From positions 1 to 64,000 of the forward strand of contig NZ_JACJSV010000005.1 of NCBI RefSeq assembly GCF_014698335.1: a DNA stretch of 64,000 bases. Direction: 5' to 3'. This DNA is from Microcystis viridis FACHB-1342. GTDB taxonomy: Bacteria; Cyanobacteriota; Cyanobacteriia; Cyanobacteriales; Microcystaceae. Position numbers and translations under genes: made by a program. The notes beneath the pieces are model-generated. The model ran no database searches, was not told the DNA's origin, and saw nothing but the letters and a program-made list of their open reading frames with translations. Below are positions 8,762-17,816 of the stretch, one piece after another; positions within the stretch are counted from its first letter, which is position 1, and every line of letters begins with the position of its first letter.

Positions 8762-8794
8762 GTTAACTTAGTCATAACTTGGATAATATATAAT
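8762..8794 (+). promoter_or_regulatory. Pho-box-like promoter of the PhoX gene
   Basis: Direct octamers GTTAACTT (8762-8769) and CATAACTT (8773-8780), plus a weaker TAATATAT (8784-8791), are spaced by 3 nt. This is the 11-bp periodicity of cyanobacterial PhoB (SphR) boxes. TATAAT lies at 8789-8794 as a -10. A further TTTAACCT octamer is at 8821-8828. The match is by eye, and the fit to a phosphatase gene supports it. Confidence 0.5.
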
Positions 8795-8870
8795 ACCTAT
8801 GTCAAGTTTATGTAATAAAATTTAACCTAATCAAGGTCTGAACACCAGTTTTGACTTTATTCCTGAAAAT

Positions 8871-11072
8871 ATGAGTATTTCTCGCCGTAATTTCCTCACC
8901 TTTTTAACTGCCACTGCCGGTGTCTCTTTTTTCAGTCTGCAAGAGAAAAAATATTCCTCTCTGATTAGCAGTCCTGCGATCGCTGCCAATAGTTTTGGGT
9001 TAAACTTTTCTCCAGTCAAACTGCCAATTCCCTTAAAAATTGACGGGATGAGCGATGAAAGCCAAAAAAGTGCCTATCAAACCTATAAAGTCCTAGATGA
9101 TCTCGTTCTTCCGCAAGGATTCACCTATGATGTGCTGGCACAGTGGGGGGATAAAGTGGGTGATTCCCGTTTCGGTTATAACAATGATTATCTATCTTTT
9201 ATCGAAACCAGTCCGGGTCAAGGTTATCTAACCGTTAATTTTGAATATATCAGTGGTCGTACTTGGCTACAAACCTTTGAACAAGTGATCGGTAAAACCC
9301 TACCCGTCAAGGAAGTACGGGAAAAAACGAACGAAAAGGGTGAAATTGCCGCCTATCACCTGCAAGATGCCACCTTAAGGGCAAAAATCGAGGAAATCTC
9401 CCTAGAAGGATTAATTGATCAGGGAATTGGCGTAATTTCCTTAGCTAAAGATCAAACGGGAAAATGGCAACGTACCTATAGTAAAGCCGATCGCCGCATT
9501 ACCGGTATTTCTGGACTAAAGGACGGCCACTACCTGAAAGCGACTGGCCCTGCTGTAGCAATTTTTACCAAAACCAATAAACTTGGCTACGATGACGGAT
9601 TCGGGGCAAAAATTATCGGAACATTTCAAAATTGCGCCGGGGGAACAACTCCCTGGGGGACCGTATTTAGTGCCGAGGAAAACTTTCAAGACCAAGTGAC
9701 GGAGGTAGTGTTAAAAGACGGTTCCTCTTTGCATCCCGATACTACTCCCTTTATTCTCAATAGTGGGGAAGTGGATGGCCGGGGTAACGTTTTTGGGTTA
9801 GCGGGAAATAAATACGGTTGGATGGTGGAGGTGGATCCAGCCAATCCCGACGATTACGGCACAAAACACACTTGGTTAGGGCGTTTTCGCCATGAAGCGG
9901 TCGCTTTTCTCGCTCAAACGGGGCAACCCTTGGCGGTTTATTCAGGATGCGATCGCAGAGGCGGTCATGTCTATAAATTCGTCTCCGAGGGCAAAATTAG
10001 CGATATTAAAGACAAAAATAACTCAAAACTCCTAGAAAAGGGAATGCTCTACGGGGCCAAATTCAACCCCGATAAAACCGGTTATTGGATACCCTTAAAT
10101 CCCGACACGGAGATCAATCCCGTCCTACCGAGTCAAATTGCCGCTAGTCGCGGGGATGGGGTGGTAGCTTTGCCGAATCCCGAAAGAACGGTCAATGAGA
10201 CTAAATTACTGCTATTTAAGGACGATGAAGAGATTCTAGCCTACAAAGCTAAATATAAGACCCTCGCAGACCTGTATGAAGGTAATGGAACGGAAAAACA
10301 GGGAGCAATTCTCATCGATGCTCATTTTGCCGCTAACGCCGTTGGGATCACTTGTACTGGTCGGCCAGAAGATACGGAAGTGGACGAGAATGGCACTTTA
10401 TATATAACCTTTACCTCTGGTAGTCCCAGTGAAGCGGAGGGAGGAGCCGATAGGGAGATATTTAAGGGACCAAATGGCGAAATACCCTACGAATTTGGTT
10501 GGATTATCAGCTTAAGGGAAGATAATAACGATGCTGCTTCCTTAAGTTTTCGTTGGGATGTGGTCGCTTACGGAGGGGAACCGACCGAGAAGGGTGCGGG
10601 TTTTTCTAATCCCGATAACCTCGCGTTCGATCAACAGGGAAATCTCTGGATGGTTAGCGATATTTCCACGGGTGGGTTAAATCGAGAGATGAAAACTCGT
10701 TATCCCCAAGGAGTCCCAGTTAGTCAACGGGATTTATTGGGGATTTTTGGTAATAATAGCGCTTGGGTATTTGCCAAGGGTCAAGAGCATCCCTATCCTT
10801 TTGCTATCGCTCCCATGGATGCGGAATTAACGGGATTGTACTTTACTCCCGACCAAGAGACGTTATTTTTGGCAGTACAACATCCGGGGGAAGCGGGGGG
10901 AATTCGTCGGGATTTAGCCTTTGAAAACCGAAAATTTGCCCTGAAAACCACTAATGGGCAGGAATTTGAACAAATGCGACAAGTACCCCTAGGGTCGAAT
11001 TGGCCCAGTGGTCAAGTTAATCAACCTCCCCGGCCGGCAGTGGTGGCAATTCGCCGAATTGAGTCAAAATAG
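8871..11072 (+). CDS. phoX: PhoX-family alkaline phosphatase (DUF839), Tat-exported
   Basis: A 733-residue secreted phosphatase of the PhoX/DUF839 family, Ca/Fe-dependent enzymes that release phosphate from organic esters outside the cytoplasm. The N-terminus has a twin-arginine signal (SRRNFLTF followed by a hydrophobic stretch). The body shows PhoX-type segments such as CAGGTTPWGTVFSAEENF, GRFRHEA and YSGCDRRGGHVYKF, and a C-terminal PDNLAFDQQGNLWMVSD segment. A Pho-box-like promoter lies upstream, so induction by phosphate starvation is likely. The length is normal for cyanobacterial members. Confidence 0.88.
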   Translation: MSISRRNFLTFLTATAGVSFFSLQEKKYSSLISSPAIAANSFGLNFSPVKLPIPLKIDGMSDESQKSAYQTYKVLDDLVLPQGFTYDVLAQWGDKVGDSRFGYNNDYLSFIETSPGQGYLTVNFEYISGRTWLQTFEQVIGKTLPVKEVREKTNEKGEIAAYHLQDATLRAKIEEISLEGLIDQGIGVISLAKDQTGKWQRTYSKADRRITGISGLKDGHYLKATGPAVAIFTKTNKLGYDDGFGAKIIGTFQNCAGGTTPWGTVFSAEENFQDQVTEVVLKDGSSLHPDTTPFILNSGEVDGRGNVFGLAGNKYGWMVEVDPANPDDYGTKHTWLGRFRHEAVAFLAQTGQPLAVYSGCDRRGGHVYKFVSEGKISDIKDKNNSKLLEKGMLYGAKFNPDKTGYWIPLNPDTEINPVLPSQIAASRGDGVVALPNPERTVNETKLLLFKDDEEILAYKAKYKTLADLYEGNGTEKQGAILIDAHFAANAVGITCTGRPEDTEVDENGTLYITFTSGSPSEAEGGADREIFKGPNGEIPYEFGWIISLREDNNDAASLSFRWDVVAYGGEPTEKGAGFSNPDNLAFDQQGNLWMVSDISTGGLNREMKTRYPQGVPVSQRDLLGIFGNNSAWVFAKGQEHPYPFAIAPMDAELTGLYFTPDQETLFLAVQHPGEAGGIRRDLAFENRKFALKTTNGQEFEQMRQVPLGSNWPSGQVNQPPRPAVVAIRRIESK

Positions 11073-11323
11073 GTGAGGGAAGTAGGGAAGTGGGGAGGTG
11101 GGGAAGTGGGGAAGTGGGGAGAAAAAGGAAATAGATTGTTTCCTTGGAGTAGAAAAGCGATCTTTTTCAGGAAAAATCGTTAAATTAAGGATTTTAAGGG
11201 CAAGGTCGCCATTAAAATCTCACTTTTGCCGGAGATATGTTGTGATTTTGTCCTTGAGTTTCCCAAAGATGGGCTTACTATGAGAGTAGGGGGAAAAAAG
11301 ATAATTTTAGCGATCGATTAACA

Positions 11324-12190
11324 ATGACTAGGGATCTCTGTAGGATTTTATTGATAGAGGACGAACCGACGACTGTTAAATTAATCCAGAGATTGCTGTT
11401 AAAGGCCCCCCAATGTTCTCTGGCTGAGGGGTTGACTTTTACCCTCACCCAAGCTCAGGATCTAGAGGAAACTGCCGAAAAACTGGCAGGGGAGAAATTT
11501 GATCTCATCCTCTTAAGCTTGGAAATCTCTGTTCCCCCCGGTTTAAATATCCTAGTCAAAACCAGAGAATTAGCCGCTGCTATACCGATAGTGGTTCAAA
11601 CTACTAGCAATGATGAGAAATTAGTCGTTAGAGCCTTTCAACTCGGTGCTGATGGTTATATTCAGTTAAATAATATCGATAGTAGTCTTTTAGTCTATCA
11701 AATTCGTGTGGCGATCGAGCGTCAGCAATATATTCTCAATCTTAAACATCAACAACAGGAAGAAGAATTTCGCGAACTGGAACAGTTAATCAAGGGAGGA
11801 CAAACTAGCATCACGGCGAAAATGTTCGGTTCTGAGGCAATAAGGCAGAGTATTCCCGATATTTTTCAAGAATTAGTCCAAAATTACGGAGATTTATTAG
11901 ATTTAGCTTTAGAAGAACAAGCATATAAAGTGGAACATAATCTATCGGAACGACTGCGAAGCTTAGCTGATAAGCTAGGATTCTTAAAAGCTAGTCCTCG
12001 CGATGTGGTGGACATTCATACCACCACCCTACGCCAAAAAAATCAGGATGTCACCCTGGCCAAAGCGCAGGCCTACGTTAGCGAAGGTCGTCTCATGGTC
12101 TTGGAATTGATGGGTTATCTCGTCTCTTTCTATCGTAAATACTATATCGGTCTCAGCAACATTAAACTGTTCAATAACACGCAATCATGA
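11324..12190 (+). CDS. kaiA3: KaiA3-like clock protein: pseudo-receiver plus KaiA-like C-terminus
   Basis: 288 residues. The N-terminal ~125 residues have a response-regulator fold (LLIEDEP start). The phosphoacceptor Asp is replaced (LILLSLEI instead of LILLDL) and the conserved Lys is replaced (YIQLNN), so it is a pseudo-receiver. The C-terminal part carries a KaiA-like signature: VVDIHTTTLRQKNQ and SEGRLMVLELMGYLVSFYRK, aligning by eye with the VEIH...RLTLIDVIAHLCEMYR segment of KaiA. The stop overlaps the start of a KaiB homologue. The architecture matches the KaiA3 described in Synechocystis (sll0485 beside kaiB3). No kaiC is in the window. Confidence 0.8.
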   Translation: MTRDLCRILLIEDEPTTVKLIQRLLLKAPQCSLAEGLTFTLTQAQDLEETAEKLAGEKFDLILLSLEISVPPGLNILVKTRELAAAIPIVVQTTSNDEKLVVRAFQLGADGYIQLNNIDSSLLVYQIRVAIERQQYILNLKHQQQEEEFRELEQLIKGGQTSITAKMFGSEAIRQSIPDIFQELVQNYGDLLDLALEEQAYKVEHNLSERLRSLADKLGFLKASPRDVVDIHTTTLRQKNQDVTLAKAQAYVSEGRLMVLELMGYLVSFYRKYYIGLSNIKLFNNTQS

Positions 12191-12477
12191 GTCAATATCT
12201 TCTCAAACTCTACATTATGGGTGATTCAAGTAAATCCCAAAGGGCGATCGCCAATATTTTTCGGATCTGTCGCGAGGAGTTATCCGGTCTTTATACGGTA
12301 GAAATAATTGATGTTCTCGAACAGCCGCAATTAGCGGAACAGGATAAAATTCTCGTAACTCCTACTTTAGTCAAACAACTTCCCCCACCCCTACAAAGAA
12401 TTATCGGCGATATGTCCAATACCCAAAAGGTTCTCCTCGGTTTGGATGTTATTCCCAAAGACTCGCGTCTCAATTAG
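12187..12477 (+). CDS. kaiB3: KaiB-family protein, probably KaiB3
   Basis: 96 residues of the thioredoxin-like KaiB fold: YLLKLYIMGDSSKSQRAI, then VEIIDVLEQPQLAEQDKILV and the conserved TPTLVKQLPPPLQRIIGD with LLGLDVIP. It is clearly diverged from canonical KaiB (which reads LKLYVAGNTPNS and LIGLDL). It overlaps the KaiA3-like gene by 4 nt, so the two are translationally coupled. Together they suggest a second, non-standard Kai system working with a KaiC3 encoded elsewhere. Confidence 0.85.
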   Translation: MSQYLLKLYIMGDSSKSQRAIANIFRICREELSGLYTVEIIDVLEQPQLAEQDKILVTPTLVKQLPPPLQRIIGDMSNTQKVLLGLDVIPKDSRLN

Positions 12478-12578
12478 GATTCACCGAAAAATTCTTCTGG
12501 TTAGGTTTTTCCTCGCTAATAAGTAGATAGGATTAAAATTACCCCTTGAAGACAGTTGAAAATCAATAGTCATCCCCA

Positions 12579-13676
12579 TCATAGCAAAGACTGGACACGA
12601 TCGAGAGGCCAGTAAACTTTATAGGCTTGACCAATGATATAACTTTCCGGCAAAAAACCCCAAGCATGGGAATCAAAACTATGGTTACGATTATCTCCCA
12701 AAACAAACAGATTTTTTGGGGGTACAGTCATAAATTCTATTTCATAATTGCCCAACTCGGCGGTGTAGGGTTCCTCGATAACTTGCCGGTTGAGATAAAC
12801 TTTACCCCTGCGGATTTCAATGGTATCTCCGGCAATAGCGATGACTCGTTTGATAAAAAAATCTCCAGAATTAGGATCTAGTTGCCTAATTTTTTCGGGA
12901 GTTCTAAAAACAATTATATCGCCTCTTTCCGCTTGATAATTACCAGATTGACTGACGAAAATGCGATCACCTACTGCGAGGGTAGGTAGCATGGATTCGC
13001 TCGGAATCTGGAAAAATTCTATTCTTTGATGTAACCAATCGGGAAAATAATTACAGATAATTCCCCAAGTAAAAATTGCTGCCACCATCAGCGCCAAAAT
13101 GGAACGATAGGTGTGACGATGGGGATGGAATTGATGGGGGAAAGTGTGATAAACATGATAAATAGCGATCACTGTAACTAAAGGGGTAAGAAAGAGGATA
13201 TTGGTGAAAAAATGATCCATTTTCAGGCTAATCTGGGATATAGTCAGAAAAATTATCCCTAATCTCACCTTATCAGCGTACAATTGCCCCAAACCTGGCA
13301 TAATCCGGTTAGCGAAGACGGCAAACCATGGGTTTTTTTGTTTCCGGGGAATTTTCTCTAAGCTGTTATTCTGTCTGGAATCATAAACAGTCCAGTGAGC
13401 GTCAAAAATATTGCTAATGTAAACGATAACCAGAGCAACTATTCCCCCTAATCCCCAGCTTACAGGGCCATTGGGGCTAAAAATTGACCAAATTGTCACA
13501 ATTATTAATATTACTTGAGCGATCGCCCAAATGGTTGCTTTTTGGTTTTTGTTAGCATACCATTGTCCCAAACCGGGGAAAAACATCGAGAGATTGACCG
13601 CTAACCAGGGATCTTTTGCTTGTGAATTAGTCGCATAAGGACGAGAAACAGCCGAAAAAAGGGAGGGTTTGCTCAT
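12579..13676 (-). CDS. lepB: Signal peptidase I with an N-terminal membrane extension
   Basis: 365 residues, against roughly 190-220 for ordinary cyanobacterial LepB. The C-terminal half is a complete signal peptidase I: catalytic Ser in IPSESMLPTL (near residue 228), Lys in FFIKRVIAIAGD, then FVLGDNRNHSFDSHAWG. The N-terminal half has two related modules, SMFFPGLGQWYANK and RIMPGLGQLYADK, each followed by membrane spans; these resemble TM2/DUF5683-type PGLGQ-Y repeats. The protein cleaves signal peptides at the membrane. The role of the extension is unknown. Confidence 0.88.
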   Translation of the reverse strand: MSKPSLFSAVSRPYATNSQAKDPWLAVNLSMFFPGLGQWYANKNQKATIWAIAQVILIIVTIWSIFSPNGPVSWGLGGIVALVIVYISNIFDAHWTVYDSRQNNSLEKIPRKQKNPWFAVFANRIMPGLGQLYADKVRLGIIFLTISQISLKMDHFFTNILFLTPLVTVIAIYHVYHTFPHQFHPHRHTYRSILALMVAAIFTWGIICNYFPDWLHQRIEFFQIPSESMLPTLAVGDRIFVSQSGNYQAERGDIIVFRTPEKIRQLDPNSGDFFIKRVIAIAGDTIEIRRGKVYLNRQVIEEPYTAELGNYEIEFMTVPPKNLFVLGDNRNHSFDSHAWGFLPESYIIGQAYKVYWPLDRVQSLL

Positions 13677-13689
13677 AGTATATATTTAT

Positions 13690-13918
13690 TGGCAATTCAG
13701 TAATCAGTAAACAGTAATCAGTAAACAGTGATCAGTAATCAGTGAAAACACATTAGGAATAATACTGCTCCCTTAATACATACTGCTCACTTAAAACTCA
13801 AATCTGATAACTGATAACTGGTAACTGTTCACTTAAAACTCAAATCTGATAACTGATAACTGGTAACTGGTAACTTAAAACTCAAATCTGATAACTGATA
13901 ACTGATAACTGCTCTAAC
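13690..13918. repeat. Tandem AACTCAAATCTGATAACTGATAACTG repeats
   Basis: CAGTAATCAGTAAA units are followed by three copies of a roughly 35-40-bp unit made of AAAACTCAAATCTGATAA and ACTGATAACTGGTAACTG. This fills the divergent intergenic region between lepB and the GST gene. It is not a CRISPR: the units are contiguous with no unique spacers. Confidence 0.8.
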
Positions 13919-13933
13919 AACCAATAACAATTA

Positions 13934-14593
13934 ATGCTTTTACTTCAATTTAGCACCTCTCATTACTGTCGCAAAGCTCGTTTAGCACTAGGTTATAAGG
14001 GGATTGATTACCAAGTAGAAAATCTCACCCCCGGACTACATATTCTCAAACTCAGTCCCCTAACTAAAGGGTTAACCACTGTCCCCGTTTTAATGGCAGC
14101 AGATGAGATTATTGCCGATTCTACTGCCATTTTCAGATATTTAGAAAAAGTAGTTCCTTTCCCCTCTTTTATTCCCGCTGGGGAAAAGGAGAAAAATCAA
14201 GCTTGGTTACTAGAGGATTGGTTAGATGAAAGTATTGGAGTAGCGACGAGATTTGTCTATTATGATTATCGCGCTGGAGAGGGAAAAGCGATCGATTCTT
14301 CCCTGAGTAGTCAAATAATTATTAAGATCGTGCGACAACAATATAAAATCACCCCAGCAAGGGTAAAACTAGCGGAAGAGCGCCTAGAAAATGCCCTCAA
14401 GATTCTAGAATATTGGCAAAATCAGCCCTATTTGGTGGGAGATAAATTAAGTGTAGCCGATATTGCCGCCACTGCCCTACTCAGTCCTCTGGCTCTAATT
14501 CCCAGTTATCGTCAAAAATATCCCTGGTTGTTTGCTAGAATCGGGGAAATTCATCAACAGTGTCGAGAAAAATTGCCCCCCGGTTTAAATTAA
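13934..14593 (+). CDS. Glutathione S-transferase family protein
   Basis: 219 residues with a thioredoxin-fold N-terminus (LLLQFSTSHYCRKARLALGY, with Ser/Tyr/Cys near the usual active-site position), the cis-Pro region TVPVL, and the ADSTAIFRYLE motif that binds the gamma-glutamyl group of glutathione. The C-terminal helical domain has the N-capping SVADIAATALL motif. Specific substrate unknown. The next gene starts at the base after its stop codon. Confidence 0.85.
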   Translation: MLLLQFSTSHYCRKARLALGYKGIDYQVENLTPGLHILKLSPLTKGLTTVPVLMAADEIIADSTAIFRYLEKVVPFPSFIPAGEKEKNQAWLLEDWLDESIGVATRFVYYDYRAGEGKAIDSSLSSQIIIKIVRQQYKITPARVKLAEERLENALKILEYWQNQPYLVGDKLSVADIAATALLSPLALIPSYRQKYPWLFARIGEIHQQCREKLPPGLN

Positions 14594-14890
14594 ATGCAGC
14601 GAACGACAAAAATTATCATCCTCATCTCTATCGGTTTCTTATCGCCCCTAAAAGCCCTTGCTTTGCCCTCTCCTGAAGATATTCCCGAAGAAGTTTTACG
14701 AGCAGAAATTATCACCTCGGCTCGCTCGCCCCTTGATAATCAACCCCTAACTGCGGCAGAATATGCCTTACTAGAAGAACAATTAGCCACCAGCATTTAT
14801 CCCCCCCAAATTAATCCCAAGATTCGACAATTAATTGCCCTTAGAAGATTACAAAAACTCCTCCAGATATTGATACCTTTCTATCGTTAA
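14594..14890 (+). CDS. Small exported protein of unknown function
   Basis: 98 residues with a clear signal peptide (KIIILISIGFLSPLKALA, cleavage likely after ALA). The mature part is rich in Pro, Glu and Leu and ends in a basic helix with hydrophobic residues. Its ATG immediately follows the stop of the GST gene, so the two are co-transcribed. The pattern of short secreted helical proteins is common in cyanobacteria; no family is recognised. Confidence 0.65.
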   Translation: MQRTTKIIILISIGFLSPLKALALPSPEDIPEEVLRAEIITSARSPLDNQPLTAAEYALLEEQLATSIYPPQINPKIRQLIALRRLQKLLQILIPFYR

Positions 14891-15039
14891 AATAAAAATA
14901 GTCAATCTCCTTTGGCGAGAGTGCATCTGCTAACCGAAAAATTTAGAGAGGATTGGCGTAGGGCGATCGCTTTTATCGCCAGCAGACAAAAATCCCGTGT
15001 TATGATTAATGAAAAAATCATAAAGTTTTGTAACAAACC

Positions 15040-15660
15040 TTGACTGCTATCCTCCACCCCCAAGAAAAGCCCCTGCTTAATCCTCCTTGGTACTCCCTGT
15101 CCCCTCTCTGGCAAGGAGACGAAACCAATGTTAAACAAGGTTTACCCCATAGTCAACTCGCGCCTCCTTGGCAGATTTTAATTCTCGGCGATGGTTCTCC
15201 CACCCGTCATTTACAACTTTTAACCGGTGAAAAAACGGAAGTGGATGTGATCGATATGTCCCCCATCGGCGACGATGAGGATGGCGCACCGATGAAAATT
15301 AGCCTGATTCCAGGACCGAGATTGCGTCGTCAAGTCTGGTTACGCACAGCCAGTGGTCAAAGGTTAGCCTATGCCGCTTCTTGGTGGTCCGCCAATCAAG
15401 TGGACGAATATCTAGAAAATCGTTCCCTACCGATTTGGGAAAGTCTCTCGCGGCTGCACACGGAATTGTATCGCGATGTGCAGGGACTTTATTACGGTCA
15501 TTCCCCAGAATTAGAAATAGCTTTTGGGGAAAAAGGAGCATTTTGGGGTCGTCATTACCTATTTTGGCACGCTCGCCAACCCCTTACCCTGATTTACGAG
15601 GTTTTTTCTCCCTATCTCCGTAAATACCTCGGCGAAATGAGAATTGATCAGTTAGGTTAA
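15040..15660 (+). CDS. Chorismate lyase (plastoquinone pathway)
   Basis: 206 residues of the cyanobacterial chorismate lyase family (DUF98/UbiC-like), which removes pyruvate from chorismate to make 4-hydroxybenzoate, the ring precursor of plastoquinone. Features: WQILILGDGSPTRHLQLLTG, basic substrate-binding segment GPRLRRQVWLRT, and LAYAASWW. The start is TTG at 15040; an in-frame TAA at 15031-15033 blocks any earlier start and there is no internal Met before about residue 72. The TTG start may keep expression low. Confidence 0.85.
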   Translation: MTAILHPQEKPLLNPPWYSLSPLWQGDETNVKQGLPHSQLAPPWQILILGDGSPTRHLQLLTGEKTEVDVIDMSPIGDDEDGAPMKISLIPGPRLRRQVWLRTASGQRLAYAASWWSANQVDEYLENRSLPIWESLSRLHTELYRDVQGLYYGHSPELEIAFGEKGAFWGRHYLFWHARQPLTLIYEVFSPYLRKYLGEMRIDQLG

Positions 15661-15692
15661 CTGCCGTAGATATTTCTATGTAGTTCAATTAG

Positions 15693-17732
15693 CTAATCTT
15701 TGGAGAGAATTAAATGATTTTTCTCCGTTAATTTTGCCATCCAACCCGGTTCGATCACAATCGTGCTAATTTTTTCGATAATAATTGCAGGTCCTGCCAG
15801 ACAATCAAAAGGTTCCAGATCTGAACGCTGATAAATTGGCGTTTCCCGCCATTGATTAGCCATAAAAACCGCTACTCGATCGAGGATAGGAGGTAATTCT
15901 CCCATGGGACGGGTGCGAGTTAAAATTGCTTCTTGGGGACTGTCCATAGTCTGGATCAATTCCACGGCAATCGACTCAACAATTAAAGCTTTTTGTTCTT
16001 GTTTAAACCCATAACGTCTTTGATGTTCCCGTTCAAAATCCTGACGCATTTGATCGCTAAAATTAACCGCTAAAGTGGCATCACTGCCTTGATATTTTAA
16101 ACTAACTTGCTGCCGCACCCGATTATAACCCTCTAATTCCCGACCCGCTAAAACTTCTAATTCGTTCATTTCCGGGAGTAACTCCCCGATTAAATCGGCA
16201 TTTAACGGCTGTTCGATCGCTTTTTCTTTAATTACCCTCAAATCGGCCAAACCCATGCCGTAGGCGCTTAAAACCCCAGCGTAGGGATGGAGAAAAATAC
16301 TTTTCATTCCCAGAGTATCGGCAATTAAACAGGCCACTTGACCCCCGGCACCGCCAAAGGTACAAAGAGTATAATCACTGAGATCATAACCCTTTTGTAG
16401 AGAGATTTTTTTAATCGCATTAGCCATATTTTCTACGGCAATTTGAATAAACCCCGCAGCCAACATTTCAGGACTATTATTACCCCCCATTATTGCCACC
16501 AATTCTTGAAACTTTGTCAGCACAATCTCTCTATCTATGTGTAAATTTCCCTCTTCTCCAAAAATAGCGGGAAAATAGGCAGCTTGAATTTTTCCTAACA
16601 AAACATTAGCATCGGTAATTGTTAAAGGTCCACCTCGTCGATAACAGGCAGGTCCGGGATTAGCTCCGGCACTTTCTGGCCCGACTCGAAAACGATAACC
16701 ATCATAGACTAAAATCGAACCCCCACCAGCGGCCACGGTGTGAATACTTAACATCGGCGCTCGCATTCTTACGCCGGCAATTTCGTTATCTGTTTGCCGC
16801 TCGTATTCCCCTTGAAAATGAGAAACATCGGTGCTAGTTCCTCCCATATCAAAACTGATAATTTTACTAAATCCCGCCCTTAAACTGGTTTGTACTGCCC
16901 CAACTATTCCCCCCGCAGGACCAGATAAAATGCTATCTTTACCCTGAAATTTATCGGCTGTGACTAAACCGCCATCGGATTTCATAAATAGTAAGCTAGT
17001 TTTCGGTAATTGCTGGCTAATACTATCAACATAGCGGCGTAAAATTGGCGATAGATAGGCAGAAACTACTGTGGTATCTCCCCGGGATACCAGTTTCATT
17101 AAAGGACTGACTTGGTGGGAAATGGCTAGGTGAGTAAAGCCGATTTCTTCGGCAATGGCTGCCACTTGTTTTTCGTGGTCAGGATAACGATAACCGTGCA
17201 TAAAAACAATCGCACAACTTCGGATACCCCCTTGATAAACTGGTATTAAATCGGCTTTAACTTGGGCGGGATTAACGGCGATTAATTCTTGTCCTTGACT
17301 ATCGTAGCGTTCGGCCACTTCGATAACTTGTTCGTATAATAAAGAAGGAAGAATAATTTGACGGGCAAAAATATCGGGGCGATTTTGATAGCCAATTCTC
17401 AAGGCATCTTTAAACCCTTTGGTGATTAACAAAACCGTGCGCTCTCCTTTTCTTTCTAACAGCGCATTGGTGGCTACCGTTGTTCCCATTTTAATCACTT
17501 CGATGTTATCTAGGGAACCGCTAATATCTTTGATCCCTTGAATGACTGCATCTGGGTATTTTTCGGGATTTTCCGAGAGCAGTTTATAGAGAACAATCCA
17601 CTGTTGATCGGCAAGGGGAACAATCAGAAATCTAGCGGCATCTCTAGCTAGTCGTTCAATAATTTCTGGTTGATCGATTATCGCCACGATATCGGTAAAA
17701 GTTCCCCCTCGATCGATAAAAAATTTTAACAT
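15693..17732 (-). CDS. Hydantoinase/5-oxoprolinase alpha subunit family (HyuA)
   Basis: 679 residues with the ASKHA ATPase fold. It begins FFIDRGGTFTDIVA (phosphate-1 loop), carries the GTTVATNALLERKG signature, then ISFDMGGTSTDVSHFQG and CTFGGAGGQVACLIAD. HyuA-type proteins perform ATP-dependent ring opening of 5-oxoproline or hydantoins, usually with a HyuB subunit. No HyuB gene is adjacent here; the downstream neighbour is convergent chorismate lyase. The partner may be elsewhere in the genome. Confidence 0.88.
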   Translation of the reverse strand: MLKFFIDRGGTFTDIVAIIDQPEIIERLARDAARFLIVPLADQQWIVLYKLLSENPEKYPDAVIQGIKDISGSLDNIEVIKMGTTVATNALLERKGERTVLLITKGFKDALRIGYQNRPDIFARQIILPSLLYEQVIEVAERYDSQGQELIAVNPAQVKADLIPVYQGGIRSCAIVFMHGYRYPDHEKQVAAIAEEIGFTHLAISHQVSPLMKLVSRGDTTVVSAYLSPILRRYVDSISQQLPKTSLLFMKSDGGLVTADKFQGKDSILSGPAGGIVGAVQTSLRAGFSKIISFDMGGTSTDVSHFQGEYERQTDNEIAGVRMRAPMLSIHTVAAGGGSILVYDGYRFRVGPESAGANPGPACYRRGGPLTITDANVLLGKIQAAYFPAIFGEEGNLHIDREIVLTKFQELVAIMGGNNSPEMLAAGFIQIAVENMANAIKKISLQKGYDLSDYTLCTFGGAGGQVACLIADTLGMKSIFLHPYAGVLSAYGMGLADLRVIKEKAIEQPLNADLIGELLPEMNELEVLAGRELEGYNRVRQQVSLKYQGSDATLAVNFSDQMRQDFEREHQRRYGFKQEQKALIVESIAVELIQTMDSPQEAILTRTRPMGELPPILDRVAVFMANQWRETPIYQRSDLEPFDCLAGPAIIIEKISTIVIEPGWMAKLTEKNHLILSKD

Positions 17733-17816
17733 AATCCCTTCTAGGTCTCAGAATCAATTAACAATTGTGCCTAATCCTTTTAAGATAAACTAGATTGATT
17801 TATCTGAGTAAGCAAA

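Noticed and set aside
11098-11283. 61-codon ORF
   Set aside because: Begins in GGGAAGTGGGGA repeats; translation is low-complexity.
13690-13918. CRISPR-like array
   Set aside because: Repeat units are contiguous without unique spacers and lack a conserved direct repeat of CRISPR length; same repeat type occurs at many intergenic sites.
14902-15138. 78-codon minus-strand ORF
   Set aside because: Antisense to the start of the chorismate lyase gene; no domain.
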